Source of the DNA: RGIG7213 sp045636245
GTDB lineage: Bacteria > Bacillota > Clostridia > Oscillospirales > CAG-272
Direction of reading: 5' to 3'
NCBI GenBank assembly: GCA_045636245.1
Contig: JAZTXA010000024.1
Coordinates: forward strand, 1 to 10,047
Length of the DNA stretch: 10,047 bases
Of the stretch, positions 1-6,479 are shown piece after piece (the first letter of the stretch is position 1; every line of letters starts with the position of its first letter). The notes under the pieces were generated by a model that saw only the letters and a list, made by a program, of their open reading frames with translations, was not told the origin of the DNA and searched no databases. The position numbers were made by a program, and so were the translations under genes.

Positions 1-303
1 CATAGCGAATTCGGGCTTTTCAGCCATGATCTTCTTGTAGCCTTCAGCCTTAAGACCGCCGACATAACCTGTGTGACGGTAGTAAACCTTCTGATCAAGC
101 TTCTTACCTGTAAGAACCGCCTTTGATGCGTTGATGATGATTACGAAATCACCGCAGTCAACATGGGGTGTGAATTCGGGTTTGTGTTTACCTCTTAATA
201 TTTCAGCAGCCTTTGCAGCTGTTCTTCCGAGAGGCTTGCCCGCAGCATCAATTACATACCACTTGCGGTTAAGCGTCTCTTTTTTAGCCATAAAAGTAGA
301 CAT
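1..303 (-). CDS. rplM: 50S ribosomal protein L13 (3' end outside window)
   Basis: This is the N-terminal 101 residues of L13, an early-assembling protein of the large ribosomal subunit that binds 23S rRNA. Family hallmarks visible are RKWYVIDA near residue 13, LGRTA (about residues 25-29), the stretch around CGDFVIIINA, and YYRHTGYVGGLK. The start at 303 is preceded by GGAGG (313-317) nine bases upstream. The in-frame ATG four codons later (MAKKE) lacks such a site, so the short MSTF extension is probably real. The gene runs off the left edge; rpsI (S9) usually follows rplM, but that cannot be seen here. A sigma-A promoter lies just upstream at 348-376. Identification is firm. Confidence 0.96.
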   Translation of the reverse strand, partial: MSTFMAKKETLNRKWYVIDAAGKPLGRTAAKAAEILRGKHKPEFTPHVDCGDFVIIINASKAVLTGKKLDQKVYYRHTGYVGGLKAEGYKKIMAEKPEFAM

Positions 304-347
304 TCTTTTATTCCTCCGTATTTTTCGTTTTAATATCAAACAGCGGT

Positions 348-376
348 AGTATATCACAAAGGATAAGTATTGTCAA
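348..376 (-). promoter_or_regulatory. sigma-A promoter of rplM
   Basis: Reading the minus strand, a perfect -35 TTGACA (371-376) is followed by a 17-base spacer and a -10 TATACT (348-353). The predicted transcript starts near 341, giving a leader of about 38 bases ahead of the rplM start. That is too short for me to recognise a structured autoregulatory leader. Confidence 0.85.
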
Positions 377-420
377 TAGCTTTTTATCAAAAATATTTTG
401 TGTTTTCAATTTTTATATGC

Positions 421-474
421 ATTTTCTCGTTTTTTCTCGTTTTTTTGCCTGTTTTTCTCCCGTTTTCTTTTTTA
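421..474. other. T/C-rich intergenic tract between divergent promoters
   Basis: On the plus strand this tract is almost entirely T and C, with repeated TTTTCTCG-like units. It lies between the rplM promoter (minus strand) and the SRP RNA promoter (plus strand). It has no stem-loop and no credible ORF. It could act as an upstream A/T-rich promoter element for either side, but that is inference. Nothing else is visible in the 377-534 spacer. Confidence 0.3.
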
Positions 475-534
475 GTAAAATAAATTTATTTACAATATTT
501 ACGGTTACGAATATGTTAAAATTCTTATTTTCTA

Positions 535-563
535 TTGCAAAACGCGAGAGTATGTGGTATAAT
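535..563 (+). promoter_or_regulatory. promoter of the SRP RNA - dnaX transcript
   Basis: The -35 box is TTGCAA (535-540) and the -10 box is a perfect TATAAT (558-563), separated by 17 bases. A TG dinucleotide (555-556) one base upstream of the -10 box makes it an extended -10 promoter. Transcription should start near 570, leaving about 17 bases of 5' leader to be trimmed before the SRP RNA proper. No other promoter is visible before dnaX. Confidence 0.85.
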
Positions 564-586
564 ACGCGATGCAAGCTATGAAATAA

Positions 587-856
587 GGCCATACCAACCG
601 GGGAGTCAGCGGTGCCCTGTACCCGCAATCCGCTACAGCGGGGGTGGTATCCGAAACCGAGGGCTTCGTTTGTTTGGTCTGTGATGCAGTGCCTGTGTTG
701 AGAAGCGGGTCTTGCGCAATCAAAATCCGTGAACCATGTCAGGTGGGGAACCAAGCAGCATTAAGCGGAGTCTTTGATGTGTTGCAAGGGTGCCTGCTTT
801 GAGCAGGGCTGTATTGTACGCATATAGACGAATGTTCGAAGTTTCGGTGTATGGTC
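587..856 (+). ncRNA. ffs: signal recognition particle RNA, large Gram-positive type (4.5S/6S/scRNA family)
   Basis: This RNA scaffold binds Ffh and targets nascent membrane proteins to the translocon. The ends pair as a closing helix: GGCCATAC (587-594) with GTATGGTC (849-856), eight pairs including one G-U. The 5' part has the Alu-domain signature seen in Bacillus scRNA (GCGGTGCCCTGTACCCGC and ATCCGC, about 610-635). The Ffh-binding domain IV begins with GAACCATGTCAGG near 731 and continues to AAGCAGCATTAAG. Its apical stem reads U-GG-GGAA-CC-A, a GNRA tetraloop in which two pairs are flipped relative to the common CC/GG but still pair. Length is about 270 nt, as for Bacillus-type RNAs with an Alu domain. 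Ends are inferred from the closing helix, so they may be off by a few bases. No terminator follows, and dnaX begins 43 bases downstream. Confidence 0.95.
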
Positions 857-899
857 TTATTTGATAGCTTGCTTTGATTTAACAAAGGAGGCGTGTGTT

Positions 900-2507
900 A
901 TGGGTGAAGGGTACAAGGCATTATACAGAAAATACCGTCCGATGACGTTTGACGATGTTCACGGGCAGGAACATATCGTGCCGATTTTGAAAAATCAGAT
1001 AGCCACCGGCAAAGCCGCACACGCTTATCTGTTCTGCGGAACGAGAGGAACGGGAAAAACGACGTGCGCAAAGATATTTGCACGCGCTGTAAACTGTGAA
1101 AGCCCGCGCGACGGCTCACCGTGCGGTGAGTGTCCGTCGTGTATTGCATCATCCAGCGGCCTTAACACGGACATCGTTGAAATGGACGCCGCAAGCAACA
1201 CAGGTGTAAACGATGTGCGTGACCTTATTGACGAGATAACATACACCCCGACGGAGCTTAAATACCGTGTGTACATCATAGACGAGGTTCACATGATGAG
1301 TACGCAGGCATTCAATGCCCTTCTGAAAACACTTGAAGAACCCCCGTCGCACGTAATTTTTATTCTTGCGACAACGGAAATACACAAGCTTCCCGCCACC
1401 ATCGTTTCACGCTGTCAGCGTTTTGATTTCGGAAAGATAGACACGTCGGTAATCTGCAAAAGGCTTGGACAGGTTGCCGAAAAAGAAAACATCGACATCG
1501 ACGAGGATGCCCTCTTTGTTATGGCAAAGCTGGCGGGGGGCGGCTTGCGTGATGCGCTCGGTTATCTTGAGCTTTGTGCAGGTCAGTCGGGCAAGATCGA
1601 CGGCAAACGTGCAAGCGAGCTTTTGGGTGTCACACCGTACGATGCCTTACTTTCGGTCGTTAATGCCGTTTCCGAAAAGGATATAGGCTCGGTATTTGCA
1701 CAGATCGAGGATGCTTGCAGGAAAACAAATGATATTTCTGTATTTGTCGAGGGGCTTACATCCGTATACCGCGACATGCTCGTTGTAAAGACTGTTCCCA
1801 ACTACCGCAAGTACGTTGACTTAACGCCGTCACAGGCGGAGTTGCTTGAAAAAACAGCACAGAGATTAAGTAAAGAAAAAATACTTTACCATATAAAGAC
1901 ACTCAACGATGCGCTTTTCCTTATGACGAGAAACACATCAGTAAAGCGTATGGCGACAGAGCTTGCGCTCGTGCGTATGTGTGACGAAAGACTTGACACA
2001 TCAAGCGATGCGCTTTTATCAAGAATATCAAGCCTTGAAGACAAGATCACACTTGGTGTGTACTCGGCACCTGTCCAAACGGAAATGAAAGCCGAGCCTG
2101 TCAAAAAAGCCGTTGAAGAAGCTGCACCCGCACCGTTAAACGAAGAAAAACCGCAGGTAAAGGAAGAAACGCCATCGGCAAATGAGCCCGATTCAAAAAA
2201 GAGCCTTAAGATATACAAAAAATGGGGCGAGGTAACGTCAAAAATAACATCGGCTGACATTTCATCGATGATGTATCTTTCGGGAAGCAACGCATACGAG
2301 GGCGACGGAATACTTTTCGTATTCTTCCCCGGTGAGCTTGCAAAGACTATTGCCGAAACTAACCGTGAAAAAATAGTCAACGTGGTGACGATAATATCAG
2401 ACGGTAAATATACAGAGCGCAATATCAGCTTCGGCTGTAAAGAAAATATAAGCGGGGAGTACACGCTTCTCGATGATTTTGTAAAAGATAATATAGAAGG
2501 AGAATAA
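900..2507 (+). CDS. dnaX: DNA polymerase III subunits gamma/tau (clamp-loader ATPase)
   Basis: DnaX drives ATP-dependent loading of the beta sliding clamp and bridges the replicative polymerase to the helicase. The 535-residue protein begins MGEGYKALYRKYRP, the conserved DnaX start. It has a Walker A motif GTRGTGKT (47-54), a zinc module of Cys66, Cys75, Cys78 and Cys81, Walker B VYIIDE (124-129), sensor 1 LATTE (156-160), the arginine-finger SRC motif (170-172), and sensor 2 GGLRD (214-218). A Pro/Glu/Lys-rich linker (about 395-435) leads to a C-terminal domain of about 100 residues. The ATG at 900 has AAAGGAGG (884-891) eight bases upstream; a TTG-initiated extension at 861 has no such site. 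An A AAA AAG heptamer at 2195-2201 in the linker is a candidate -1 frameshift site giving a 436-residue gamma form. It is probably co-transcribed with the SRP RNA and with ebfC/recR. Confidence 0.97.
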   Translation: MGEGYKALYRKYRPMTFDDVHGQEHIVPILKNQIATGKAAHAYLFCGTRGTGKTTCAKIFARAVNCESPRDGSPCGECPSCIASSSGLNTDIVEMDAASNTGVNDVRDLIDEITYTPTELKYRVYIIDEVHMMSTQAFNALLKTLEEPPSHVIFILATTEIHKLPATIVSRCQRFDFGKIDTSVICKRLGQVAEKENIDIDEDALFVMAKLAGGGLRDALGYLELCAGQSGKIDGKRASELLGVTPYDALLSVVNAVSEKDIGSVFAQIEDACRKTNDISVFVEGLTSVYRDMLVVKTVPNYRKYVDLTPSQAELLEKTAQRLSKEKILYHIKTLNDALFLMTRNTSVKRMATELALVRMCDERLDTSSDALLSRISSLEDKITLGVYSAPVQTEMKAEPVKKAVEEAAPAPLNEEKPQVKEETPSANEPDSKKSLKIYKKWGEVTSKITSADISSMMYLSGSNAYEGDGILFVFFPGELAKTIAETNREKIVNVVTIISDGKYTERNISFGCKENISGEYTLLDDFVKDNIEGE

Positions 2508-2511
2508 AACA

Positions 2512-2859
2512 ATGAAAGCAAGATTACCCAAAGGCATGGGCGGCGGCCCTTCAAATATGCAGTCTGTTATCCGCCAGGCACAGAAGATGCAGGAGGAAAT
2601 GGAAGTTCTTCAAACAGAACTTGATGCAAGAGAATATGATATATCCGCAGGCGGCGGTGTTGTAAAGGTTAAGATAATGGGAACACTTGAGGTCAAGTCA
2701 ATTGAGATAAATCCCGAAGTCATCGACCCCGAAGATCCCGAAACACTTTCCGACCTTCTTGTTGCCGCAATGAATGAAGCAATAACAAAGGTCAACGAAA
2801 CAAACGAAGCGGCAAAAGAAAAGATCACGGGAAATCTTAACATTCCCGGAATGTTTTAA
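2512..2859 (+). CDS. ebfC: YbaB/EbfC family nucleoid-associated DNA-binding protein
   Basis: This is a small dimeric DNA-binding protein of the YbaB/EbfC (YaaK in Bacillus) family. Its partners in recombination or nucleoid organisation are suggested mainly by the constant linkage to dnaX and recR. The 115-residue product has the usual order: a Gly-rich N-terminus, a charged helix with QAQKMQEEMEVLQ (about 22-34), the beta core with SAGGGVVKVKIMG (about 45-57), the INPEVIDPEDPE turn (about 66-77), and a C-terminal helix ending in NIPGMF. The ATG at 2512 lies nine bases after AAGGAG (2497-2502), which sits inside the end of dnaX. The gap to dnaX is only four bases, so translation is probably coupled. 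Length is normal for the family. Confidence 0.94.
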   Translation: MKARLPKGMGGGPSNMQSVIRQAQKMQEEMEVLQTELDAREYDISAGGGVVKVKIMGTLEVKSIEINPEVIDPEDPETLSDLLVAAMNEAITKVNETNEAAKEKITGNLNIPGMF

Positions 2860-2865
2860 TATATA

Positions 2866-3465
2866 ATGAATAATTATATACCGCCGATGCAGAAGATGAT
2901 CGACTGCTTCAGAAAGCTCCCCGGAGTGGGAAGCAAGAGTGCGGTACGAATGGCATTCGGCGTACTTAATATGTCAGAGGAGGAAGCGGGCGAATTTTGC
3001 CGTGCGGTTATGTCAATGAAGAATGATGTAACGCATTGTGAGATCTGTCAGAATCTTTCTGATTCTCCTGTATGCTCAATATGCTCCGATGACAGACGTG
3101 ATAAAACGACCGTATGTGTCGTTGAAGATGCACGTGCCGTTATGGCAATTGAAAAAACGAGAGATTACAAGGGACTTTACCACGTTTTGGGCGGTGTCAT
3201 ATCCCCTGTTGACGGAATAAGCCCCGATATGCTTAAAATAAAGGAGCTTATCATGCGCCTTTCGGGTGATACGATAAAGGAAGTTATAATTGCAACAAAC
3301 CCGAATATTGAGGGGGAAACAACGGCAATATACCTTTCAAAGCTTGTAAAGCCCCTCGGTGTCAAGGTCACACGTCTTGCCTACGGTGTACCCGTGGGGG
3401 CTGACCTTGAATATGCAGACGGTGAAACACTTGCCCGTGCAATATCGGGAAGACTTGAGATTTAA
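2866..3465 (+). CDS. recR: recombination mediator protein RecR
   Basis: RecR works with RecO (and RecF) to load RecA on gapped single-stranded DNA. The 199-residue protein has the helix-hairpin-helix motif LPGVGSKSA (18-26), a four-cysteine zinc finger (Cys58, Cys61, Cys70, Cys73), and a Toprim domain starting TVCVVEDARAVMAIE (from residue 82). It also has the conserved ATNPNIEGE and GVPVGADLEYAD stretches, and aligns from memory with B. subtilis RecR along its length. The start six bases after the ebfC stop has no recognisable Shine-Dalgarno sequence; the preceding bases are only A and T. Initiation probably depends on ribosomes finishing ebfC. It is the last gene of the block and is followed by a hairpin terminator. 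Confidence 0.97.
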   Translation: MNNYIPPMQKMIDCFRKLPGVGSKSAVRMAFGVLNMSEEEAGEFCRAVMSMKNDVTHCEICQNLSDSPVCSICSDDRRDKTTVCVVEDARAVMAIEKTRDYKGLYHVLGGVISPVDGISPDMLKIKELIMRLSGDTIKEVIIATNPNIEGETTAIYLSKLVKPLGVKVTRLAYGVPVGADLEYADGETLARAISGRLEI

Positions 3466-3482
3466 GCATCACAAAATAAATT

Positions 3483-3516
3483 GCGGCAGAGATTCATTTC
3501 TCTGCCGCTTTCGTTT
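3483..3516 (+). terminator. rho-independent terminator after recR, probably bidirectional
   Basis: A perfect 10-bp stem GCGGCAGAGA (3483-3492) / TCTCTGCCGC (3499-3508) with a six-base loop is followed by TTTCGTTT. It starts 17 bases after the recR stop. On the minus strand the stem is followed by a T-rich run (AATTTATTTT), so it may also stop transcripts from the convergent ABC operon. Confidence 0.9.
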
Positions 3517-3624
3517 AATTTGGTCAGATAAAAAGTTGAGTCATACACCGCTTGCGGTGTGCGCCCCTTGTCCGCAGGCAGTTGACTTCGTCAACTGTGG
3601 GGGTGCGGACGGGGCCCAATTAAA
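3514..3624. repeat. 111-bp palindromic MITE/REP-like intergenic element
   Basis: The element is bounded by near-perfect inverted ends: TTTAATTTGG (3514-3523) and CCAATTAAA (3616-3624). Inside are a palindrome ACACCGC-TT-GCGGTGT (3545-3560) and a larger hairpin. The outer arms of that hairpin are GCCCC (3563-3567) + GTCCGCA (3570-3576), pairing with TGCGGAC (3604-3610) + GGGGC (3611-3615). Within it sits an 8-bp hairpin CAGTTGAC / GTCAACTG (3579-3597). It is more G+C-rich than its surroundings and encodes nothing convincing. The architecture is that of a small non-autonomous repeat inserted between two convergent operons; only one copy lies in this window, so multi-copy status is inference. 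Confidence 0.6.
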
Positions 3625-3630
3625 TAACAA

Positions 3631-3687
3631 CTACAATGTATTGATAATAAAGCTGATTATCGCAACGGGAATGATAATTTTTTTCAT
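3631..3687 (-). CDS. possible 18-residue hydrophobic microprotein
   Basis: An 18-codon ORF starts at 3687 and reads MKKIIIPVAIISFIINTL before a TAG stop. Two lysines followed by a nearly all-aliphatic stretch is the pattern of a minimal single-span membrane peptide. AGAGG (3696-3700) lies eight bases before the ATG, a good ribosome binding position. The ORF begins 41 bases after the stop of the last ABC-operon gene on the same strand, so it could be a fifth cistron. Against this, short ORFs arise by chance in A/T-rich spacers and no homologue is known to me. Function is unknown. Confidence 0.35.
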   Translation of the reverse strand: MKKIIIPVAIISFIINTL

Positions 3688-3728
3688 TTAAACAACCTCT
3701 ACATTTCTATCGCACTGCACATTTTTGT

Positions 3729-4574
3729 TCATTTGTTCGGAGAATCAAAGTGTCTTTTGATCAGCAGGAAAGCTACTGCACACAAAAACAGTACTGCAAC
3801 GAAAGCACAAACTATCCATGTGCCGTAATTTTCATTTTTATACAGTTCTTTTTCGGCTTCAAGTCTGAGCGTTCTGTACTCGCTTATAGAATAGCTATGC
3901 GCCTCAGAGAATGCTGTTTTATCAGCGTTTGTATTCACACTGCCCGAAACATCAAGAATAAGTGTATCATCTGCTGTTTTAATTACTGCGATCTTTTCCA
4001 TATCATCCGATAAAGACGAGGGATATCTTATCAAAAACACCTGTTCTGAGGTAATGTTATTCTGATCAAGGTAGTCTTGGATCTTCTCAAAAAATCCGAC
4101 AATTTTTCTGTCCTTATAATCATTGCTCGGTAGATTATAAAACGCTGAAGACAATCTGTAATCACGCTCAAACGCATCATAATCCAGCTTAAAATATCCT
4201 ATTACACGGTTGTGAAATTCACCGTTTGTATCTGCAATATCACCGAAAACAGGGATGTATACCGTAGGATAACTGTAATCTATCGCTTCGGTCAAGCCCT
4301 TATAATTATTTTCCGTTACGCTGTTCCAATAATCAGTACCTACATTGTATTCCAATAAATATACGGACGTATCATACATATATTTTTCAGGCTTTTCAAG
4401 TGAACCCATATTGTATCTTTCATCAACGATTTCCTTTGTTAACCTCTCATTGATAAGCGATTCGATATCGACCTTGGGTTCTTTGACGGTGCGAGACACA
4501 AATGTAAAGCTACACACAGAAAGAAGAACAACAGCTATCATTACAGCCGTGAAAATACGTATCATTACCTTCAT
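3729..4574 (-). CDS. uncharacterised double-anchored extracytoplasmic protein of the ABC operon
   Basis: I do not recognise this 281-residue protein. It has an N-terminal hydrophobic segment (about residues 5-27, VMIRIFTAVMIAVVLL) after a positive start. A polar domain of about 220 residues rich in Tyr, Asp and Asn follows. A clear C-terminal membrane helix (about 253-272) ends in a basic KRH tail. The topology therefore suggests both ends in the cytoplasm and the central domain outside the cell. No catalytic motif is evident. The ATG at 4574 has GAGG (4580-4583) five bases upstream. It starts 14 bases after the permease stop, so it is the next cistron of the GntR-ABC operon. It may be a sensor or accessory subunit of that transporter; this is inference from context. 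Confidence 0.85.
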   Translation of the reverse strand: MKVMIRIFTAVMIAVVLLSVCSFTFVSRTVKEPKVDIESLINERLTKEIVDERYNMGSLEKPEKYMYDTSVYLLEYNVGTDYWNSVTENNYKGLTEAIDYSYPTVYIPVFGDIADTNGEFHNRVIGYFKLDYDAFERDYRLSSAFYNLPSNDYKDRKIVGFFEKIQDYLDQNNITSEQVFLIRYPSSLSDDMEKIAVIKTADDTLILDVSGSVNTNADKTAFSEAHSYSISEYRTLRLEAEKELYKNENYGTWIVCAFVAVLFLCAVAFLLIKRHFDSPNK

Positions 4575-4588
4575 AGTTACCTCGCATT

Positions 4589-5602
4589 TTACATATGCGC
4601 CTTTATTACGTTACATACACACAGCAGAATAAAGGATATAATTATAGAGATCAAGTCAGCTTTTTTAAGCTTAAAGCCGCGTCTGTATATAAAGTAGCCT
4701 ATAACAGCGCATATTGTCAGCCACACGGTTGCCGTAACATCGTCGAACAAGCCTGTAAGACATACTAAATATAACGGAATGTTGAGCGCATACCCGAATA
4801 TTGAATCCGATATTTCACCGACACGTTCAACCTTTTTCTTGCCAAACGTAAGAAGCATGCCAACAAGCGATACAAGACCTGCTACACCCCAGCAAGCAAA
4901 TATGATATTATCCAATGTGTTAAAATATGCATTCTTAAGTGTTACATCCTCAAGCCATCTTTTTTCCATTTCCGTAAGGTATTGGAAATATGTTGTGACA
5001 TTATTCATAGGTGTATATATCATCAAAGAGCTTGAAATGTACGTTTTAAAATTGAATATATCGTCAAGAAGCGAATAAACAGTAAACGCATTGAACATCC
5101 AGAACACGGAAAAAACTATACCGTCAAGCGTACTGTTTGCACGCGTGAAGATAAATGTGAAGATGAAATAAACTATAGTGCCGAGTCCGAGAATTGAGAA
5201 ATAGTACGGAATAAGGTAGGAGAAATCGTAATAATTTGCAAAATCAAGGTGCGCTATATAAAGTGAGACGGTCGATAAGGTATAAACGGTAAACATCTGT
5301 ATAAAGCCGACCGCTATATGAACGACCGAAAGCGATGACCTCTTTATCGGAAGCGAAAACAGCGTGTCAAGATTGCGCTTGTTGTTGAACACGCTAAACT
5401 CAAAGACAGGCAGAACAGTTGCAAGGAAGCCGATTATGATCGTAAGGATGTAATAAGCGGAGCTGCTATACTCAGGTTTATAAGTGCTGTGTGCGCCGTT
5501 TGCCGTCATTACGGTTATAAGCACGGCAATTATCGTAAACACAGTCAAACGGGGCAATACGGATTTTAAATGATGCAGAAAATATCTTTTCGTGTTATGC
5601 AT
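4589..5602 (-). CDS. ABC-2-type transporter permease
   Basis: This is an integral membrane subunit of 337 residues that should pair with the ATPase encoded just upstream. The first helix spans about residues 19-34, and further hydrophobic spans bring the total to roughly eight or nine. After the second span comes FNNKRNLDTLFSLPI (72-86), the polar K/R-x-LDxLxSLPI loop typical of Firmicutes ABC-2 permeases of the YtrC/BcrB sort. The last span ends near the C-terminus (CNVIKAHM). I place the start at the ATG at 5602, which has GGGGAG (5609-5614) six bases upstream and overlaps the ATPase gene by eight bases. A longer reading would need a TTG start at 5620 with no site. The substrate is not apparent; the operon type suggests an envelope-stress or antimicrobial exporter. 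Confidence 0.9.
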   Translation of the reverse strand: MHNTKRYFLHHLKSVLPRLTVFTIIAVLITVMTANGAHSTYKPEYSSSAYYILTIIIGFLATVLPVFEFSVFNNKRNLDTLFSLPIKRSSLSVVHIAVGFIQMFTVYTLSTVSLYIAHLDFANYYDFSYLIPYYFSILGLGTIVYFIFTFIFTRANSTLDGIVFSVFWMFNAFTVYSLLDDIFNFKTYISSSLMIYTPMNNVTTYFQYLTEMEKRWLEDVTLKNAYFNTLDNIIFACWGVAGLVSLVGMLLTFGKKKVERVGEISDSIFGYALNIPLYLVCLTGLFDDVTATVWLTICAVIGYFIYRRGFKLKKADLISIIISFILLCVCNVIKAHM

Positions 5603-6479
5603 TGTTTTCTCCCCTTTCAACCTCGGTTATAAACGCTTCTTCGAAGTCCATTTCCATTTCTTCATAGACTGCGGGGCGTGTGGGCAAGCTTTCGATATAT
5701 TTCACGGCAGTTTCTCTGTCACATTCAAATACTACCTGAACAAATTTGCCGTTTTTATGTACCGATGCTGTCGGCACGAATGCGAAAACATCTCCGGGAT
5801 CTTCAAAAAACGCAAGCTGGAATTTGCAGAAGCTTCCGACCTTTTCGGCAATATCACCGCTTGATTTGACGGTTTTGTTATCTATGAGAATAAACGAATC
5901 GCAAAAGCCCTCAAGCTCACGAAGCGAATGGCTCGTTATAATAACCGACGTGCCGTTTTCATCTGCACACTTCACGATTTCATCCTTGAAACGCTTGCGT
6001 GAAAGCGGATCAAGTCCGTCAAATGCCTCGTCAAGCAAAAGATATTTCGGTTTTACCGCAAGAGATACAGCGATGTAAAACTGTCTTTTCATGCCCTTTG
6101 AAAAGTTGCGAAGCGGCTTTTTTGTATCAAGCTTGCACTTTTCCATATAATCACTGTAGGCTTTCATATCGAAATCGGGATAGAATGTTTTATACATTTC
6201 AACAACGCTTTTTGCCGTTGCCCCTGCTGTATAGTAAGGATCGTCAGGCAGGAAAAACAGATTCTGACGTACTGCAGGCTCACTTGGTGAGCTGCCGTCA
6301 ATTTCAATATTTCCCTTCATCGGTATATAAACACCCGACATCAGGCGTAAAAGCGTGCTTTTGCCCGCGCCATTTATGCCGACGATGCCTGTCACCGTGC
6401 CGTCTTTTATTTCAATGTTGACATCTTCAAGTACGTATTTATCCGAAAAAGCATGATACAAATTACTGATCTTTATCAT
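5595..6479 (-). CDS. ABC transporter ATP-binding protein, YtrB-like
   Basis: This is the ATPase subunit of the exporter, 294 residues. Visible motifs are Walker A GINGAGKST (34-42), signature FSKGMKRQ (126-133), Walker B YLLLDEA (146-152), D-loop GLD (155-157) and H-loop His184. The region where the Q-loop glutamine normally sits reads FLPDDPYY (76-83), an acidic replacement I associate with the YtrB-like subfamily rather than with loss of function. About 100 residues follow the nucleotide-binding domain and may contact the permease or regulate activity. The start codon overlaps the stop of the GntR gene (ATGA), and the 3' end overlaps the permease gene by eight bases. The tight stacking implies one transcript and coupled translation. 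Confidence 0.95.
   Translation of the reverse strand: MIKISNLYHAFSDKYVLEDVNIEIKDGTVTGIVGINGAGKSTLLRLMSGVYIPMKGNIEIDGSSPSEPAVRQNLFFLPDDPYYTAGATAKSVVEMYKTFYPDFDMKAYSDYMEKCKLDTKKPLRNFSKGMKRQFYIAVSLAVKPKYLLLDEAFDGLDPLSRKRFKDEIVKCADENGTSVIITSHSLRELEGFCDSFILIDNKTVKSSGDIAEKVGSFCKFQLAFFEDPGDVFAFVPTASVHKNGKFVQVVFECDRETAVKYIESLPTRPAVYEEMEMDFEEAFITEVERGENNA

Noticed and set aside
413..754. Minus-strand ORF of 113 codons across the SRP RNA
   Set aside because: The region is a structured RNA gene on the plus strand; the ORF covers its promoter and has no recognisable protein features.
861..899. Thirteen-codon upstream extension of dnaX from a TTG codon
   Set aside because: The TTG lies five bases after the SRP RNA closing helix and has no binding site, while the ATG at 900 has AAAGGAGG at ideal spacing and begins the conserved DnaX N-terminus.
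2100..2111. C AAA AAA run in dnaX as a frameshift site
   Set aside because: The first base does not allow re-pairing of the P-site tRNA after a -1 shift, unlike the A AAA AAG heptamer further on.
1886..2554. A 222-codon minus-strand ORF opposite the end of dnaX
   Set aside because: It is fully antisense to conserved dnaX sequence, has low-complexity serine-rich translation, and has no promoter of its own.
3359..3691. Plus-strand ORF of 110 codons overlapping the end of recR and the palindromic element
   Set aside because: It runs through the recR 3' end, the terminator and hairpins, with no binding site; it is a frame shadow.
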